Positions 16,024-24,825 of a stretch of 35,933 nucleotides of DNA are shown here, in pieces. Numbering within the stretch: position 1 is the stretch's first letter; each line of letters begins with the position of its first letter. Where the stretch lies: positions 1-35,933 of the forward strand of contig CAKVBD010000022.1 of assembly GCA_934725105.1 (NCBI GenBank), in the 5' to 3' direction. The position numbers and the translations under genes were made by a program. The stretch comes from an uncultured Bulleidia sp. (GTDB lineage Bacteria; Bacillota_I; Bacilli_A; Erysipelotrichales; Erysipelotrichaceae). The notes below the pieces were generated by a model that was not told where the DNA came from, made no database searches, and saw only the letters and a program-made list of their open reading frames with translations.

Positions 16024-16797
16024 ATGGAAAAATATACGGTTGTATCAAAACTTGATGAAGTATCAAAAAGAATAGAGAAAGAAATTGATGATAGATTGTG
16101 TCAATTTGATTTTATAAGAGATGATGAACATCCAGAAACTGTGATTGTTGTGGGTGGGGATGGAACATTTATTTATGCGGTACATCATTTTATGGATCGT
16201 TTAAAAGATGTACGTTTCTATGGTTTGCATACAGGTACACTGGGATTCTATTCTGATTATCAGGATCATGAAGTAGATGAGTTTTTAGATGTATTGATTC
16301 ATCATGAAGGAAAAGAAGAGATATTGTCTGTTTTGCGTGGTGAAGTGAATGGAAATCGTTACTATGCATTGAATGAAATTCGTGTGGAAAATGCTGCAAG
16401 AACACAGGTGATGGATGTATATGTCAATGATATTCAGCTGGAAACATTTAGAGGTACGGGAATGTGTGTATGTACACAATTAGGATCCACTGCGTATAAT
16501 CGTTCTCTTGGCGGTGCGGTTTTACAGGAAGGTCTGGATCTAATTGAGATGGTGGAGATTGCAGGAATTCATCATAGCAAATATAGAAGCTTGGATGCAC
16601 CGCTTGTATTAAAGAGCGACAGTGTGATTCGATTTGAATCAGAGAGTTTTGAAGGTGCTTTATTAGGTGTGGATAGTGATGTGTATCCATTAGAAGATTG
16701 TAAAAAGATTGAAATCAAGATATGCAGTGCTAGACATATCAGAGTGTTAAGAGGTAAGAAAGTATCATATTTTGATCGTTTAAAGACGTTGTATTAA
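16024..16797 (+). CDS. nadK: NAD kinase
   Basis: A 257-residue ATP:NAD 2'-phosphotransferase, the source of NADP in the cytosol. It has the family motif GGDGTF at about residues 45-50, a conserved NE in ALNEIRVENA, and the second signature LGSTAYNRSLGGAV, close to the usual TGSTAYSLSAGG. The length is that of the short Firmicute enzyme. The ATG has no convincing ribosome site, but a -10 box ends 6 nt upstream, so the mRNA may be leaderless. The EIICB-like gene starts 22 nt downstream of its stop codon from its own -10 box. Confidence 0.93.
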   Translation: MEKYTVVSKLDEVSKRIEKEIDDRLCQFDFIRDDEHPETVIVVGGDGTFIYAVHHFMDRLKDVRFYGLHTGTLGFYSDYQDHEVDEFLDVLIHHEGKEEILSVLRGEVNGNRYYALNEIRVENAARTQVMDVYVNDIQLETFRGTGMCVCTQLGSTAYNRSLGGAVLQEGLDLIEMVEIAGIHHSKYRSLDAPLVLKSDSVIRFESESFEGALLGVDSDVYPLEDCKKIEIKICSARHIRVLRGKKVSYFDRLKTLY

Positions 16798-16800
16798 ATG

Positions 16801-16809
16801 TGGTAGAAT
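16801..16809 (+). promoter_or_regulatory. Extended -10 box abutting the EIICB-like gene
   Basis: TGGTAGAAT (TG-n-TAGAAT) ends 9 nt before the ATG at 16819. The start would be within about 3 nt of the ATG, again without a Shine-Dalgarno. Confidence 0.5.
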
Positions 16810-16818
16810 AGTGTCTAT

Positions 16819-18360
16819 ATGAAAAAGTGGAGAGGTTTGTTTGAAATTGTGAAATTTCCAATTGAAGTGCTGTTTTTAGCATTTCTTTTGTGCGGGATTG
16901 GAAATTTATTCACAAATAATATATTTGGAATCGTCTATTTAATAGACAACGATTATGTAAAAATGTTTGCGGAAGTAATCATGCGTATTGGTCAATTTAT
17001 CATTGTTAACTTCCCATTGCTATTCTTGTTGCGTATTGTGACTAGAAAAAATGGATCAAGTATGACGATCATGAGTGCATTTGTTGGCTATGTAGCTTTT
17101 TTATGTACGACGATGATCGTAACAAGAACGGATCTAACGACAACTGCGTATTCATCCATTCTAGGTTTAAGCTTGTCAAAATCATCGATTGCATCATATA
17201 CAGGCATCACACGCTATCCGTTACAGACTGGACTTGTTGGAATTGCGATGATTGCGATTGGAACACTTGCTGCATTTACAAATTCTAAGAAAAAGAGTGG
17301 ATATGAATTGTTTTCATTTATTTCTAGAGATGTTGGCTGTGTAACCAAGGTTTTGATATATTCCATTGTTGTGGGTGTTCTATTTGCCTATGGATGGCCA
17401 TTTGTCATTATGGCAGTGAATAAACTAGTTAGTTTTATTTCTGTAGATACGACAAATCCAGTGAATTTGACATTGTATGGTATTCTGGATTCATTCTTTT
17501 CTACATTGAATCTTGGTACATTGATTCGTTTTCCATTCTGGTACAACATGAATGGCGGCAGCTGGGTAGGAATGACTGGTACAGTTGCTACGGGAGATGT
17601 TGCGGTATGGAGTGCACAGATTCTCAATGGTGCTGTCAAAGGGCAGGCTGGCAGATTTATAACACCATACTATATACTGAACCTATTTGCGATTCCTGGA
17701 ATGATCTGGGGTATGTATTCTTTAGAAACAAATCCTTTGCATAAACCTAGAATGCGTATGATTTGTATCATCGCAACGATTACGTCTTTGCTTTCTGGTA
17801 CATTGCTTCCGATAGAATTGATGTTGTTCTTTTTAGCACCGTTGTTATATATGACGCATTTAGCATGTACTGGTTTCTTGTTTGGTCTGTTACAGGGATT
17901 ACATTTGTATCTTGGATTCAATTCTTCAGATACTTCTTCTATGACGGCCCTTGTTGGTACGCTGCCTGAATTGATTACGTATGTAACGAACAAAGATTTC
18001 CAGATGACAATTGTTTATCTTTTGATTATTGGCGCATGTATCTTGCTTGTATATTTCTTTATGACACGATTCTACTTTACAAATCTGGCAGTAGACTTGT
18101 TTAGAACAGGTGATCAGGAAAGACTGGTAACAGGTGTATTAAAAGGTCTTGGTGGCATTGAAAATATTAAAGTACTGGAATCGAATTGTTTTGTATTATC
18201 TGCTTCTATCTATGATGCAAATAAGCTGGATACTTCTAGACTAAAGCGACTTGGTGCAAGCAAAATTGTCGAAACAGTGACAGGGTTTGATATTTATTTT
18301 GGCGCGACAAGCACAATGATAAGAAAAGGCATTGAAAAAGAAAGAAGAAATGTTAAATGA
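16819..18360 (+). CDS. PTS glucose-family EIICB-like protein with lost motifs
   Basis: A 513-residue protein laid out like a glucose/N-acetylglucosamine-type PTS permease: an EIIC domain of about ten helices (1 to about 420) and a C-terminal EIIB-like domain (about 435-505, starting GLGGIENI). The EIIC consensus GITEPIE is here GTLLPIELMLFFLAPLLY, so the Glu before PIE is lost. The EIIB phosphorylation motif CxTRLR is here NCFVLSAS: the Cys is kept, but Thr, Arg, Leu and Arg are not. The protein may be a poor transporter, a sensor, or specific for an unusual sugar. No ribosome site is seen; an extended -10 box abuts the start. The terminator overlaps its stop codon. Confidence 0.82.
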   Translation: MKKWRGLFEIVKFPIEVLFLAFLLCGIGNLFTNNIFGIVYLIDNDYVKMFAEVIMRIGQFIIVNFPLLFLLRIVTRKNGSSMTIMSAFVGYVAFLCTTMIVTRTDLTTTAYSSILGLSLSKSSIASYTGITRYPLQTGLVGIAMIAIGTLAAFTNSKKKSGYELFSFISRDVGCVTKVLIYSIVVGVLFAYGWPFVIMAVNKLVSFISVDTTNPVNLTLYGILDSFFSTLNLGTLIRFPFWYNMNGGSWVGMTGTVATGDVAVWSAQILNGAVKGQAGRFITPYYILNLFAIPGMIWGMYSLETNPLHKPRMRMICIIATITSLLSGTLLPIELMLFFLAPLLYMTHLACTGFLFGLLQGLHLYLGFNSSDTSSMTALVGTLPELITYVTNKDFQMTIVYLLIIGACILLVYFFMTRFYFTNLAVDLFRTGDQERLVTGVLKGLGGIENIKVLESNCFVLSASIYDANKLDTSRLKRLGASKIVETVTGFDIYFGATSTMIRKGIEKERRNVK

Positions 18361-18386
18361 CTTGTGGAATACTGCAAGTCATTTTT
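18355..18386 (+). terminator. Terminator of the EIICB-like gene
   Basis: AAATGACTTG and CAAGTCATTT form a perfect 10-bp stem that contains the stop codon TGA (18358-18360), followed by a short T-run. Confidence 0.8.
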
Positions 18387-18406
18387 CATATATGGTGGTA
18401 TGTGCG

Positions 18407-18415
18407 TGCTATAAT
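18407..18415 (+). promoter_or_regulatory. Extended -10 box of mutS
   Basis: TGCTATAAT is a perfect extended -10 (TG-n-TATAAT) ending 9 nt before the mutS ATG at 18425. No Shine-Dalgarno fits between them. Confidence 0.65.
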
Positions 18416-18424
18416 AATGACATT

Positions 18425-20962
18425 ATGGCAAAAGAAAAAACATATTCACCAATGATGCAGCAATATCTCAAAACGAAAGAGAACTATCCGGACACGTTAG
18501 TGTTTTATCGTATAGGGGATTTCTATGAGATGTTTTTTGATGATGCAAAGATTGCATCAAAAGAATTAGATTTGATTTTAACTGGCAAGAATGCTGGTGT
18601 TGAAGAAAAGATTCCTATGTGTGGTGTTCCTCACCATGCGGTACAGTCATATATTCAGCGACTCGTCGCTAGAGGCTATAAGATTGCAATCGTTGAACAG
18701 GTGCAGGATCCAAAAGAAGCACAAGGGATCGTACAGCGTGATGTCATTCGTGTCATTACTCCAGGTACAGTAATGGAAGAAATCACGGATGAGAAATCGA
18801 GTGTATATTTAGCTGCGATTACAGATTATTCCTATGGATATTCCATTGCTTTTGTAGAAGTTTCTACAGGAGAAAACTATGTGGAGAATTGTGAACACAA
18901 GGATTCTGTATTACTGCAGCTGATTTTAAAGAACAATGCGAGAGAAATTGTTGTTCATAAGGGATTTAGAGAGAAGATCATCAAGCAGTTAAGAAATATG
19001 CAGGTAACAATTTCTTATTGTGAAGATGATTCTATTGACAGTCAGTATTTCCCATTATGTGAAGCTATCAAGAAAGATTATGATCGTAGATCCTATGGTA
19101 TGATGCTTCATTACCTGGAAGAAACACAAAGACATATGCTTTCTCATTTACAGCCTTGTACAGTGGAAACAGAAGCATCTTCTTTGTATATGGATTATTC
19201 CACAAGAGTCAATCTGGAATTGACAAAACCGCTGCATGAAAATGGCAAGGCAATTACATTGTGGTCTTTTCTGGATGTATGTAAGAGTGCAATGGGTTCT
19301 AGACAACTGCGCAAGTGGATTGAAAAGCCGCTTGTGGATCAGGAATTGATTGAAGATCGCTATGCAAAAGTGGAATGGCTGATGAAGAATTTCATGGCTA
19401 GAAGCAGTATTCGAGAGTCTTTGTATAACATTTATGATTTGCAAAGATTGATTGCACGTTGTGCGTTAAGTACTGCTAGTCCGATTGATATTCAGCGTTT
19501 GTCAAAAACATTGCAGGAAGTTCCAAATATTCTTCAGAAGCTGGATTGTGATGAATTCAAAGAATATAGGCATATTGATCCATTAAGTTCATTATATGAA
19601 AAACTGAAAGATGCATTTGTTGAAAATCCTCCAGTGAATCTGAGCGATGGTGGTGCTTTTCGTGATGGATATAATGCAGCATTAGATGAAGCGCGTTCCA
19701 TTCAAAAAGGTGGAAAAGATTTTATTGCATCATTAGAAGCACAGGAAAAAGAAAGAACGGGCATTAAAACATTAAAAGTTGGTTTTAATAAGGTTATTGG
19801 TTATTTTATTGAAATTTCTAAGGGTGCCTGTAAAGATGTGAAACCTGAGTGGGGCTATATTCGTAAACAGACATTAACAAATAATGAAAGATTTATTTCT
19901 CCTGAGTTGAAAGAAAAAGAAGAGATGATCCTGCATGCACAGGAAAATGCAATTCGTATTGAAAAGGAATTGTTTTCTCAATTGCTGGATGATGTGAAGG
20001 GATATCTTCCTCAGTTACAGAAGCTGTCTAAAGTTTTGGCTGAAATTGACTGCTATTGTGCGTTGAGTGAAGTTTCAAGCAAGTATCATTATGTGAAGCC
20101 TGAATTTAGTGATGATGAATTAGATATTGAGAATGGAAAACATCCAATTCTGGATGAAATGATGAAGAATCCTAGATATGTATCAAATTCTGTAAAGATG
20201 GATCAGAGTCAAAGTATTTTGTTGATTACAGGTCCTAACATGGGTGGTAAATCTACATATATGAGACAAACAGCTTTGATTATTATCATGGCACAGATTG
20301 GGTGTTTTGTTCCTTGCAAATCATGTAGAATGCCTGTCTTTGATAAGATCTTTACACGTATTGGTGCGAGTGATGATATTTTGAGCGGACAGTCTACGTT
20401 TATGGTAGAAATGAGTGAAGCAAATCGTGCATTGCAGGAAGCAACAGAACATTCATTGATCTTGTTTGATGAAATTGGCAGAGGTACTTCTACATACGAT
20501 GGTATGGCGTTAGCACAAAGTATGATTGAGTATATTGCGACATGTATTCATGCGAAAACAATGTTTTCTACACACTATCATGAATTAACAATGTTAACGG
20601 ATAATGTGGATTGTGTTAGAAACGTCCATGTTGTGGTAAAAGAAAACAATGAAGAAGTAACATTCTTATATAAGATCAAAGATGGTCCTGCAGGACAGTC
20701 CTATGGTATTAACGTTGCTAGACTTGCGGGATTACCTGAAAGTGTGTTGTCTCGTGCAAAACAGTTGCAGAAGGAACTGGAAAGCAAGAAGCGTGTCGTT
20801 CAGCAGAATTTCCAGCTTGTTGAGATGGAAAGAGAAGATACAAAATCAGATGCAATTCGAGAGAAACTGTTATCGATCGATATTGATGATATGTCTCCTC
20901 GTGATGCATGGAATATGTTGAATGATCTTTGTGAAGAGGAAAAGAAAGATGAAAAACGATAA
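18425..20962 (+). CDS. mutS: DNA mismatch repair protein MutS
   Basis: An 845-residue MutS, the mismatch-recognition ATPase. Mismatch-binding domain I has the Phe-x-Glu wedge in YRIGDFYEMFFDDA. The ATPase domain has Walker A TGPNMGGKST (about 604), Walker B LFDEIGRGTSTYDG and a conserved FSTHYHEL. The C-terminal tail carries the helical tetramer region. I start at MAKEKTYSPMMQQY because the family begins there and a terminator precedes it; the open frame back to 18332 crosses that terminator. The start has an extended -10 box but no ribosome site. mutS overlaps uvrA by 14 bp. mutL, often next to mutS, is not in the window. Confidence 0.97.
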   Translation: MAKEKTYSPMMQQYLKTKENYPDTLVFYRIGDFYEMFFDDAKIASKELDLILTGKNAGVEEKIPMCGVPHHAVQSYIQRLVARGYKIAIVEQVQDPKEAQGIVQRDVIRVITPGTVMEEITDEKSSVYLAAITDYSYGYSIAFVEVSTGENYVENCEHKDSVLLQLILKNNAREIVVHKGFREKIIKQLRNMQVTISYCEDDSIDSQYFPLCEAIKKDYDRRSYGMMLHYLEETQRHMLSHLQPCTVETEASSLYMDYSTRVNLELTKPLHENGKAITLWSFLDVCKSAMGSRQLRKWIEKPLVDQELIEDRYAKVEWLMKNFMARSSIRESLYNIYDLQRLIARCALSTASPIDIQRLSKTLQEVPNILQKLDCDEFKEYRHIDPLSSLYEKLKDAFVENPPVNLSDGGAFRDGYNAALDEARSIQKGGKDFIASLEAQEKERTGIKTLKVGFNKVIGYFIEISKGACKDVKPEWGYIRKQTLTNNERFISPELKEKEEMILHAQENAIRIEKELFSQLLDDVKGYLPQLQKLSKVLAEIDCYCALSEVSSKYHYVKPEFSDDELDIENGKHPILDEMMKNPRYVSNSVKMDQSQSILLITGPNMGGKSTYMRQTALIIIMAQIGCFVPCKSCRMPVFDKIFTRIGASDDILSGQSTFMVEMSEANRALQEATEHSLILFDEIGRGTSTYDGMALAQSMIEYIATCIHAKTMFSTHYHELTMLTDNVDCVRNVHVVVKENNEEVTFLYKIKDGPAGQSYGINVARLAGLPESVLSRAKQLQKELESKKRVVQQNFQLVEMEREDTKSDAIREKLLSIDIDDMSPRDAWNMLNDLCEEEKKDEKR

Positions 20963-23798
20963 ATTGATTATTCGTGGTGCGCGTGAAAATAATCTTAAAA
21001 ATATTTCCCTGGAAATTCCTAAGAATTCTCTTGTCGTGATGACGGGATTATCTGGAAGCGGAAAAACATCTTTAGCATTTGATACGATCTATGCAGAGGG
21101 ACAAAGAAGATATGTGGAATCTTTGTCTGCCTATGCTAGACAGTTTCTTGGTGGTGTAGAAAAACCAGACGTAGAAGCGATTGAAGGTCTTTCTCCAGCA
21201 ATTTCCATTGATCAGAAAACAACAAGCAACAACCCTCGTTCTACAGTAGGAACAGTCACTGAAATCTATGATTATCTAAGATTGTTATATGCAAGATGTG
21301 GAACGCCATATTGTCCAACCCATCATATTCCAATCACTGGTCAGACAGTACAAGAAATGGTGGATACGGTTATGCAGTATGAAGATCGTAGCAGATTAAC
21401 GATTCTTGCACCTGTAGTGAAAAATAAAAAAGGTACATTTAAGGATGTGTTCTCTAAATTGATGAAAGAGGGATATATCCGTGTTCGTGTGGATGGTGAA
21501 ATTCGTCTTTTAGAAGATGAAATTGAGCTGGAAAAGAATAAACGGCATGATTTAGATGTTGTTGTGGACCGTATTGTAAAAACAGAGGATTCTAGAAGCA
21601 GAATTTATGATTCTATTGAAACTGCCTTGAAACTGGCAGATGGAAAAGTGATTGTTTTAAATGGTGATGAAGAAAAGCTTTTCTCTGAAAACTATAGCTG
21701 TCCGATTTGTGGGTTTTCTGTAAGTGCACTTGAACCTAGACTGTTCTCATTCAATGCACCACTTGGTGCGTGTCCTACATGTCATGGTTTAGGAATTACA
21801 GAAGAAGTGGATGTGAATAACCTGATTCCTGATCCTTCTTTGTCTATCCGTGAAGGTGCAGTGCGTTATTATAAGAATATTGTTGATACAGAAAATATTG
21901 AATGGCAGACATTTACAATTCTATGCAAGGCATACAAGATTGATATTGATGCACCTGTTTCTACATTGACAAAGAAACAGATGGATGTGATTCTGCATGG
22001 ATCTGATAAACCAATCAAGTATACGATTACTTCTTCTGGTGGCAATACTTATCAGAGAAATGATTTCATTGAAGGTATTAAAGATCTGATTGAAAGAAGA
22101 TATGTTGAAACAACATCATCCTGGCATAAAGACTGGTATCATTCTTTCATGGTGGAAAGTGCATGTCCAACGTGTTCAGGAAAACGTTTGAATGAACAGG
22201 CGTTATCTGTGCGTGTTGGGGACAAGAACATTGCGGAATTTACAGAAATGTCAGTCAAAGATGCAAATGCATGGATGGATGCATTAAAGCTGGATGAAGA
22301 AAAGACAAAGATTGCGGAAATGGTCTTGAAAGAAATTGAATCTAGACTGCATTTCTTAAGTAATGTTGGTTTGGATTATTTAACATTAGACCGTCTGGCA
22401 GGAACATTATCTGGTGGGGAATCGCAAAGAATTCGTCTGGCAACGCAGATTGGTTCTCAGCTGTCTGGTGTATTGTATGTTATGGATGAACCTAGTATTG
22501 GTTTACATCAGAGAGATAATGCAAAACTCATTCAGACAATGAAAAACATGAGAGATCTTGGCAATTCTTTGATTGTTGTGGAACATGATGAAGAAACAAT
22601 GATGGCTGCAGACTGGATCGTAGATATTGGTCCAGGTGCTGGTATTCATGGTGGAAATGTGATGGCAAATGGAACACCACAAGATGTTATGAAAGTGGAA
22701 GATTCTATCACTGGACAATATCTTGCGGGGAAGAAATTGATTCCATTACCTGAAAAGAGAAGAAAAGGAAATGGTACATTTATTGAACTTAGAGGTGTAG
22801 AAGAACACAACTTAAAGAAAATCAATGTGAAATTTCCGTTGGGAAAACTTGTTGTGGTAACGGGTGTAAGTGGATCTGGAAAGTCTACGCTTGTGAATGA
22901 TGTATTTATGAAAGCAGTACTTGTTAATTTAGGCAGGGCAAAGATCCATCCTGGAAAGTACAAGTCAATCAAGGGTTTAGAAAATATTGACAAGCTGGTA
23001 CAAATCGATCAGCAGCCAATTGGTAGAACACCTAGAAGTAATCCGGCAACATATACGGGTGTGTTTGATGATATTCGTGATGTGTTTGCCAAAACGCCAG
23101 AAGCTAGAATGAGAGGCTATGATAAAGGCAGGTTCTCATTTAATACAAAGGGTGGAAGATGTGAAGCATGTCAAGGGGATGGCGTGAAAGTGATTCGTAT
23201 GAATTTCCTGCCAGATGTTTATGTACCTTGTGAAGTGTGTCATGGGAAGAGATATAATGAAGAAACATTGCAGTGTACATTTAAAGGAAAGAATATCTTT
23301 GATGTATTAGAAATGTCGATTGAAGAAGCAACGGCTTTCTTCTCTAATCATCCTAAGATCAAGAAGAAACTGCAGACACTTTGTGATGTAGGCTTAGGCT
23401 ATATGAAGCTTGGTCAGTCTTCTACAACATTGTCTGGCGGGGAAGCACAAAGAGTAAAGCTGGCAAGTGAATTGCAGAAGCCGGCAACTGGAAAAACGGT
23501 ATATATCCTGGATGAGCCAACAACAGGTTTACATACAGATGATGTAAAACGTTTGATTGAAGTTCTAGAGAGAATTGTTGATAATGGAGATACTGTATTA
23601 GTCATTGAACATAATTTGGATGTGATCAAATGTGCAGACTATATCATTGATCTTGGACCAGAAGGTGGAGATCAAGGTGGAACGGTCGTTGCTACAGGCA
23701 CACCAGAACAAATTTCAAAAGTAAAAGAATCCTGGACAGGACAATACTTGTTAAAAGCGTTAGAATGGACTAGGGAACATCAAGAGGGGAAGAAGTAA
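20949..23798 (+). CDS. uvrA: Excinuclease ABC subunit A
   Basis: A 949-residue UvrA, the damage-sensing ABC ATPase of nucleotide excision repair. It contains two ABC modules: Walker A GLSGSGKTSLAF near residue 31 with signature LSGGESQRIRLA, and Walker A GVSGSGKSTLV near 641 with LSGGEAQRVKLA. The zinc-binding cysteine pairs (CPICG...CPTCHG and CEACQG...CEVCHG) are all present. The start overlaps the end of mutS and has GAGGAAAAG upstream, so the two repair genes are translationally coupled. uvrB is not present here. Length is normal. Confidence 0.98.
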   Translation: MKNDKLIIRGARENNLKNISLEIPKNSLVVMTGLSGSGKTSLAFDTIYAEGQRRYVESLSAYARQFLGGVEKPDVEAIEGLSPAISIDQKTTSNNPRSTVGTVTEIYDYLRLLYARCGTPYCPTHHIPITGQTVQEMVDTVMQYEDRSRLTILAPVVKNKKGTFKDVFSKLMKEGYIRVRVDGEIRLLEDEIELEKNKRHDLDVVVDRIVKTEDSRSRIYDSIETALKLADGKVIVLNGDEEKLFSENYSCPICGFSVSALEPRLFSFNAPLGACPTCHGLGITEEVDVNNLIPDPSLSIREGAVRYYKNIVDTENIEWQTFTILCKAYKIDIDAPVSTLTKKQMDVILHGSDKPIKYTITSSGGNTYQRNDFIEGIKDLIERRYVETTSSWHKDWYHSFMVESACPTCSGKRLNEQALSVRVGDKNIAEFTEMSVKDANAWMDALKLDEEKTKIAEMVLKEIESRLHFLSNVGLDYLTLDRLAGTLSGGESQRIRLATQIGSQLSGVLYVMDEPSIGLHQRDNAKLIQTMKNMRDLGNSLIVVEHDEETMMAADWIVDIGPGAGIHGGNVMANGTPQDVMKVEDSITGQYLAGKKLIPLPEKRRKGNGTFIELRGVEEHNLKKINVKFPLGKLVVVTGVSGSGKSTLVNDVFMKAVLVNLGRAKIHPGKYKSIKGLENIDKLVQIDQQPIGRTPRSNPATYTGVFDDIRDVFAKTPEARMRGYDKGRFSFNTKGGRCEACQGDGVKVIRMNFLPDVYVPCEVCHGKRYNEETLQCTFKGKNIFDVLEMSIEEATAFFSNHPKIKKKLQTLCDVGLGYMKLGQSSTTLSGGEAQRVKLASELQKPATGKTVYILDEPTTGLHTDDVKRLIEVLERIVDNGDTVLVIEHNLDVIKCADYIIDLGPEGGDQGGTVVATGTPEQISKVKESWTGQYLLKALEWTREHQEGKK

Positions 23799-23829
23799 CA
23801 TTTCTTTTCCTTTTGTTATTTAAAGAGCA

Positions 23830-23838
23830 TGATATAAT
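23830..23838 (+). promoter_or_regulatory. hprK promoter (extended -10)
   Basis: TGATATAAT (TG-n-TATAAT) lies 24 bp before hprK, followed by a GGAGG ribosome site. TTTTGT about 16 nt upstream may act as a weak -35. Confidence 0.6.
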
Positions 23839-23862
23839 AGGCAACAGCGGAGGTACAATGAA

Positions 23863-24825
23863 ATGGCCGATGAAATGTATGATAAGAAAGTTACAATTCG
23901 GGAACTTGTAGATTTTTTCAAGTTTGAAAGATTGACAGGAGATGATGAATCTTTGAAGCGCTGGACAGTTGTTCCAGATGTTAATAGACCTGGATTTGAA
24001 TTGTGCGGTGTATATAAAAAAACAGAACCACGTAGAATTGTGGTGATTGGAAATAAGGAATCTGAGTTCATTCGTACAATGTCTGAAGAAGATCAAAGAG
24101 CGCGTTTTCCTTTGATTACAGATGGTTTGACACCAGCTGTGATTATTACAAAAAATAATGATTTACCTCCAATTTTAAAAGAGGTTGCGGAAAGTACAAA
24201 TTTCCCGGTTTTGAGAACAAATATGGAAACATATCGTTTGATGGCTGATATTATTACATATCTTGATGAAAAGCTTGCACCAGAAGATACAATGAGTGGA
24301 ACATTAATGAGTATTCGTGGCGTTGGTGTTCTATTGACGGGTGAATCTGGAATGGGCAAGAGTGAAACCGCATTGGAATTAATCCGTGAAGGAAATGTGT
24401 TGATTTCTGATGATAGAGTTGATGTGATTCATATTCATAATCATATTTTCGGACATGCGCCAGATATCATTAAAGGACTGCTTGAAATCCGTGGTATTGG
24501 TATTATTGATGTTGAAAAAATGTTTGGTGCGATGGCTATTTCTGATAGTGCTGATGTGGACCTTGTTATTAAGCTTGTTCCGTTTGAAGCAGATGCGGAC
24601 TATAACAGACTGGGTGATGAAACAATGCGTTATACAAGAATATTGAATGTTCTTGTTCCTACACTTGTATTGCCGGTTTCTGCTGGTAGAAATACTGCTG
24701 CTTTGATTGAATCTGCAGTATCGAATTTCAGATTGAGTGAAGCTGGATTTAACAGTGCAGATGAAATTCGTGAAAGATTTAAAGATTTTATGGTTGCGGC
24801 AAATGAAAGAGAGGGGAAAGCATGA
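23863..24825 (+). CDS. hprK: HPr kinase/phosphorylase
   Basis: A 320-residue HprK/P, which phosphorylates Ser46 of HPr to drive catabolite control and, in most bacteria, also removes the phosphate. The P-loop GESGMGKS is at 160-167, the catalytic Asp pair in ISDD at 183-184, the family signature LEIRGIGIIDV at 207-217 and the arginine of SAGRN near 279. The conserved His in the usual IHGVLVD segment before the P-loop is Ser145 here (MSGTLMS). That His is normally tied to the active-site phosphate, so the phosphorylase activity may differ. GCGGAGG precedes the start; an out-of-frame ATG lies 5 nt earlier. It overlaps the next gene by 4 nt (ATGA). Confidence 0.95.
   Translation: MADEMYDKKVTIRELVDFFKFERLTGDDESLKRWTVVPDVNRPGFELCGVYKKTEPRRIVVIGNKESEFIRTMSEEDQRARFPLITDGLTPAVIITKNNDLPPILKEVAESTNFPVLRTNMETYRLMADIITYLDEKLAPEDTMSGTLMSIRGVGVLLTGESGMGKSETALELIREGNVLISDDRVDVIHIHNHIFGHAPDIIKGLLEIRGIGIIDVEKMFGAMAISDSADVDLVIKLVPFEADADYNRLGDETMRYTRILNVLVPTLVLPVSAGRNTAALIESAVSNFRLSEAGFNSADEIRERFKDFMVAANEREGKA

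Noticed and set aside
18332..18424. N-terminal extension of MutS by 31 residues
   Set aside because: It would cross a perfect terminator and the end of the previous gene, and MutS proteins start at the later Met.
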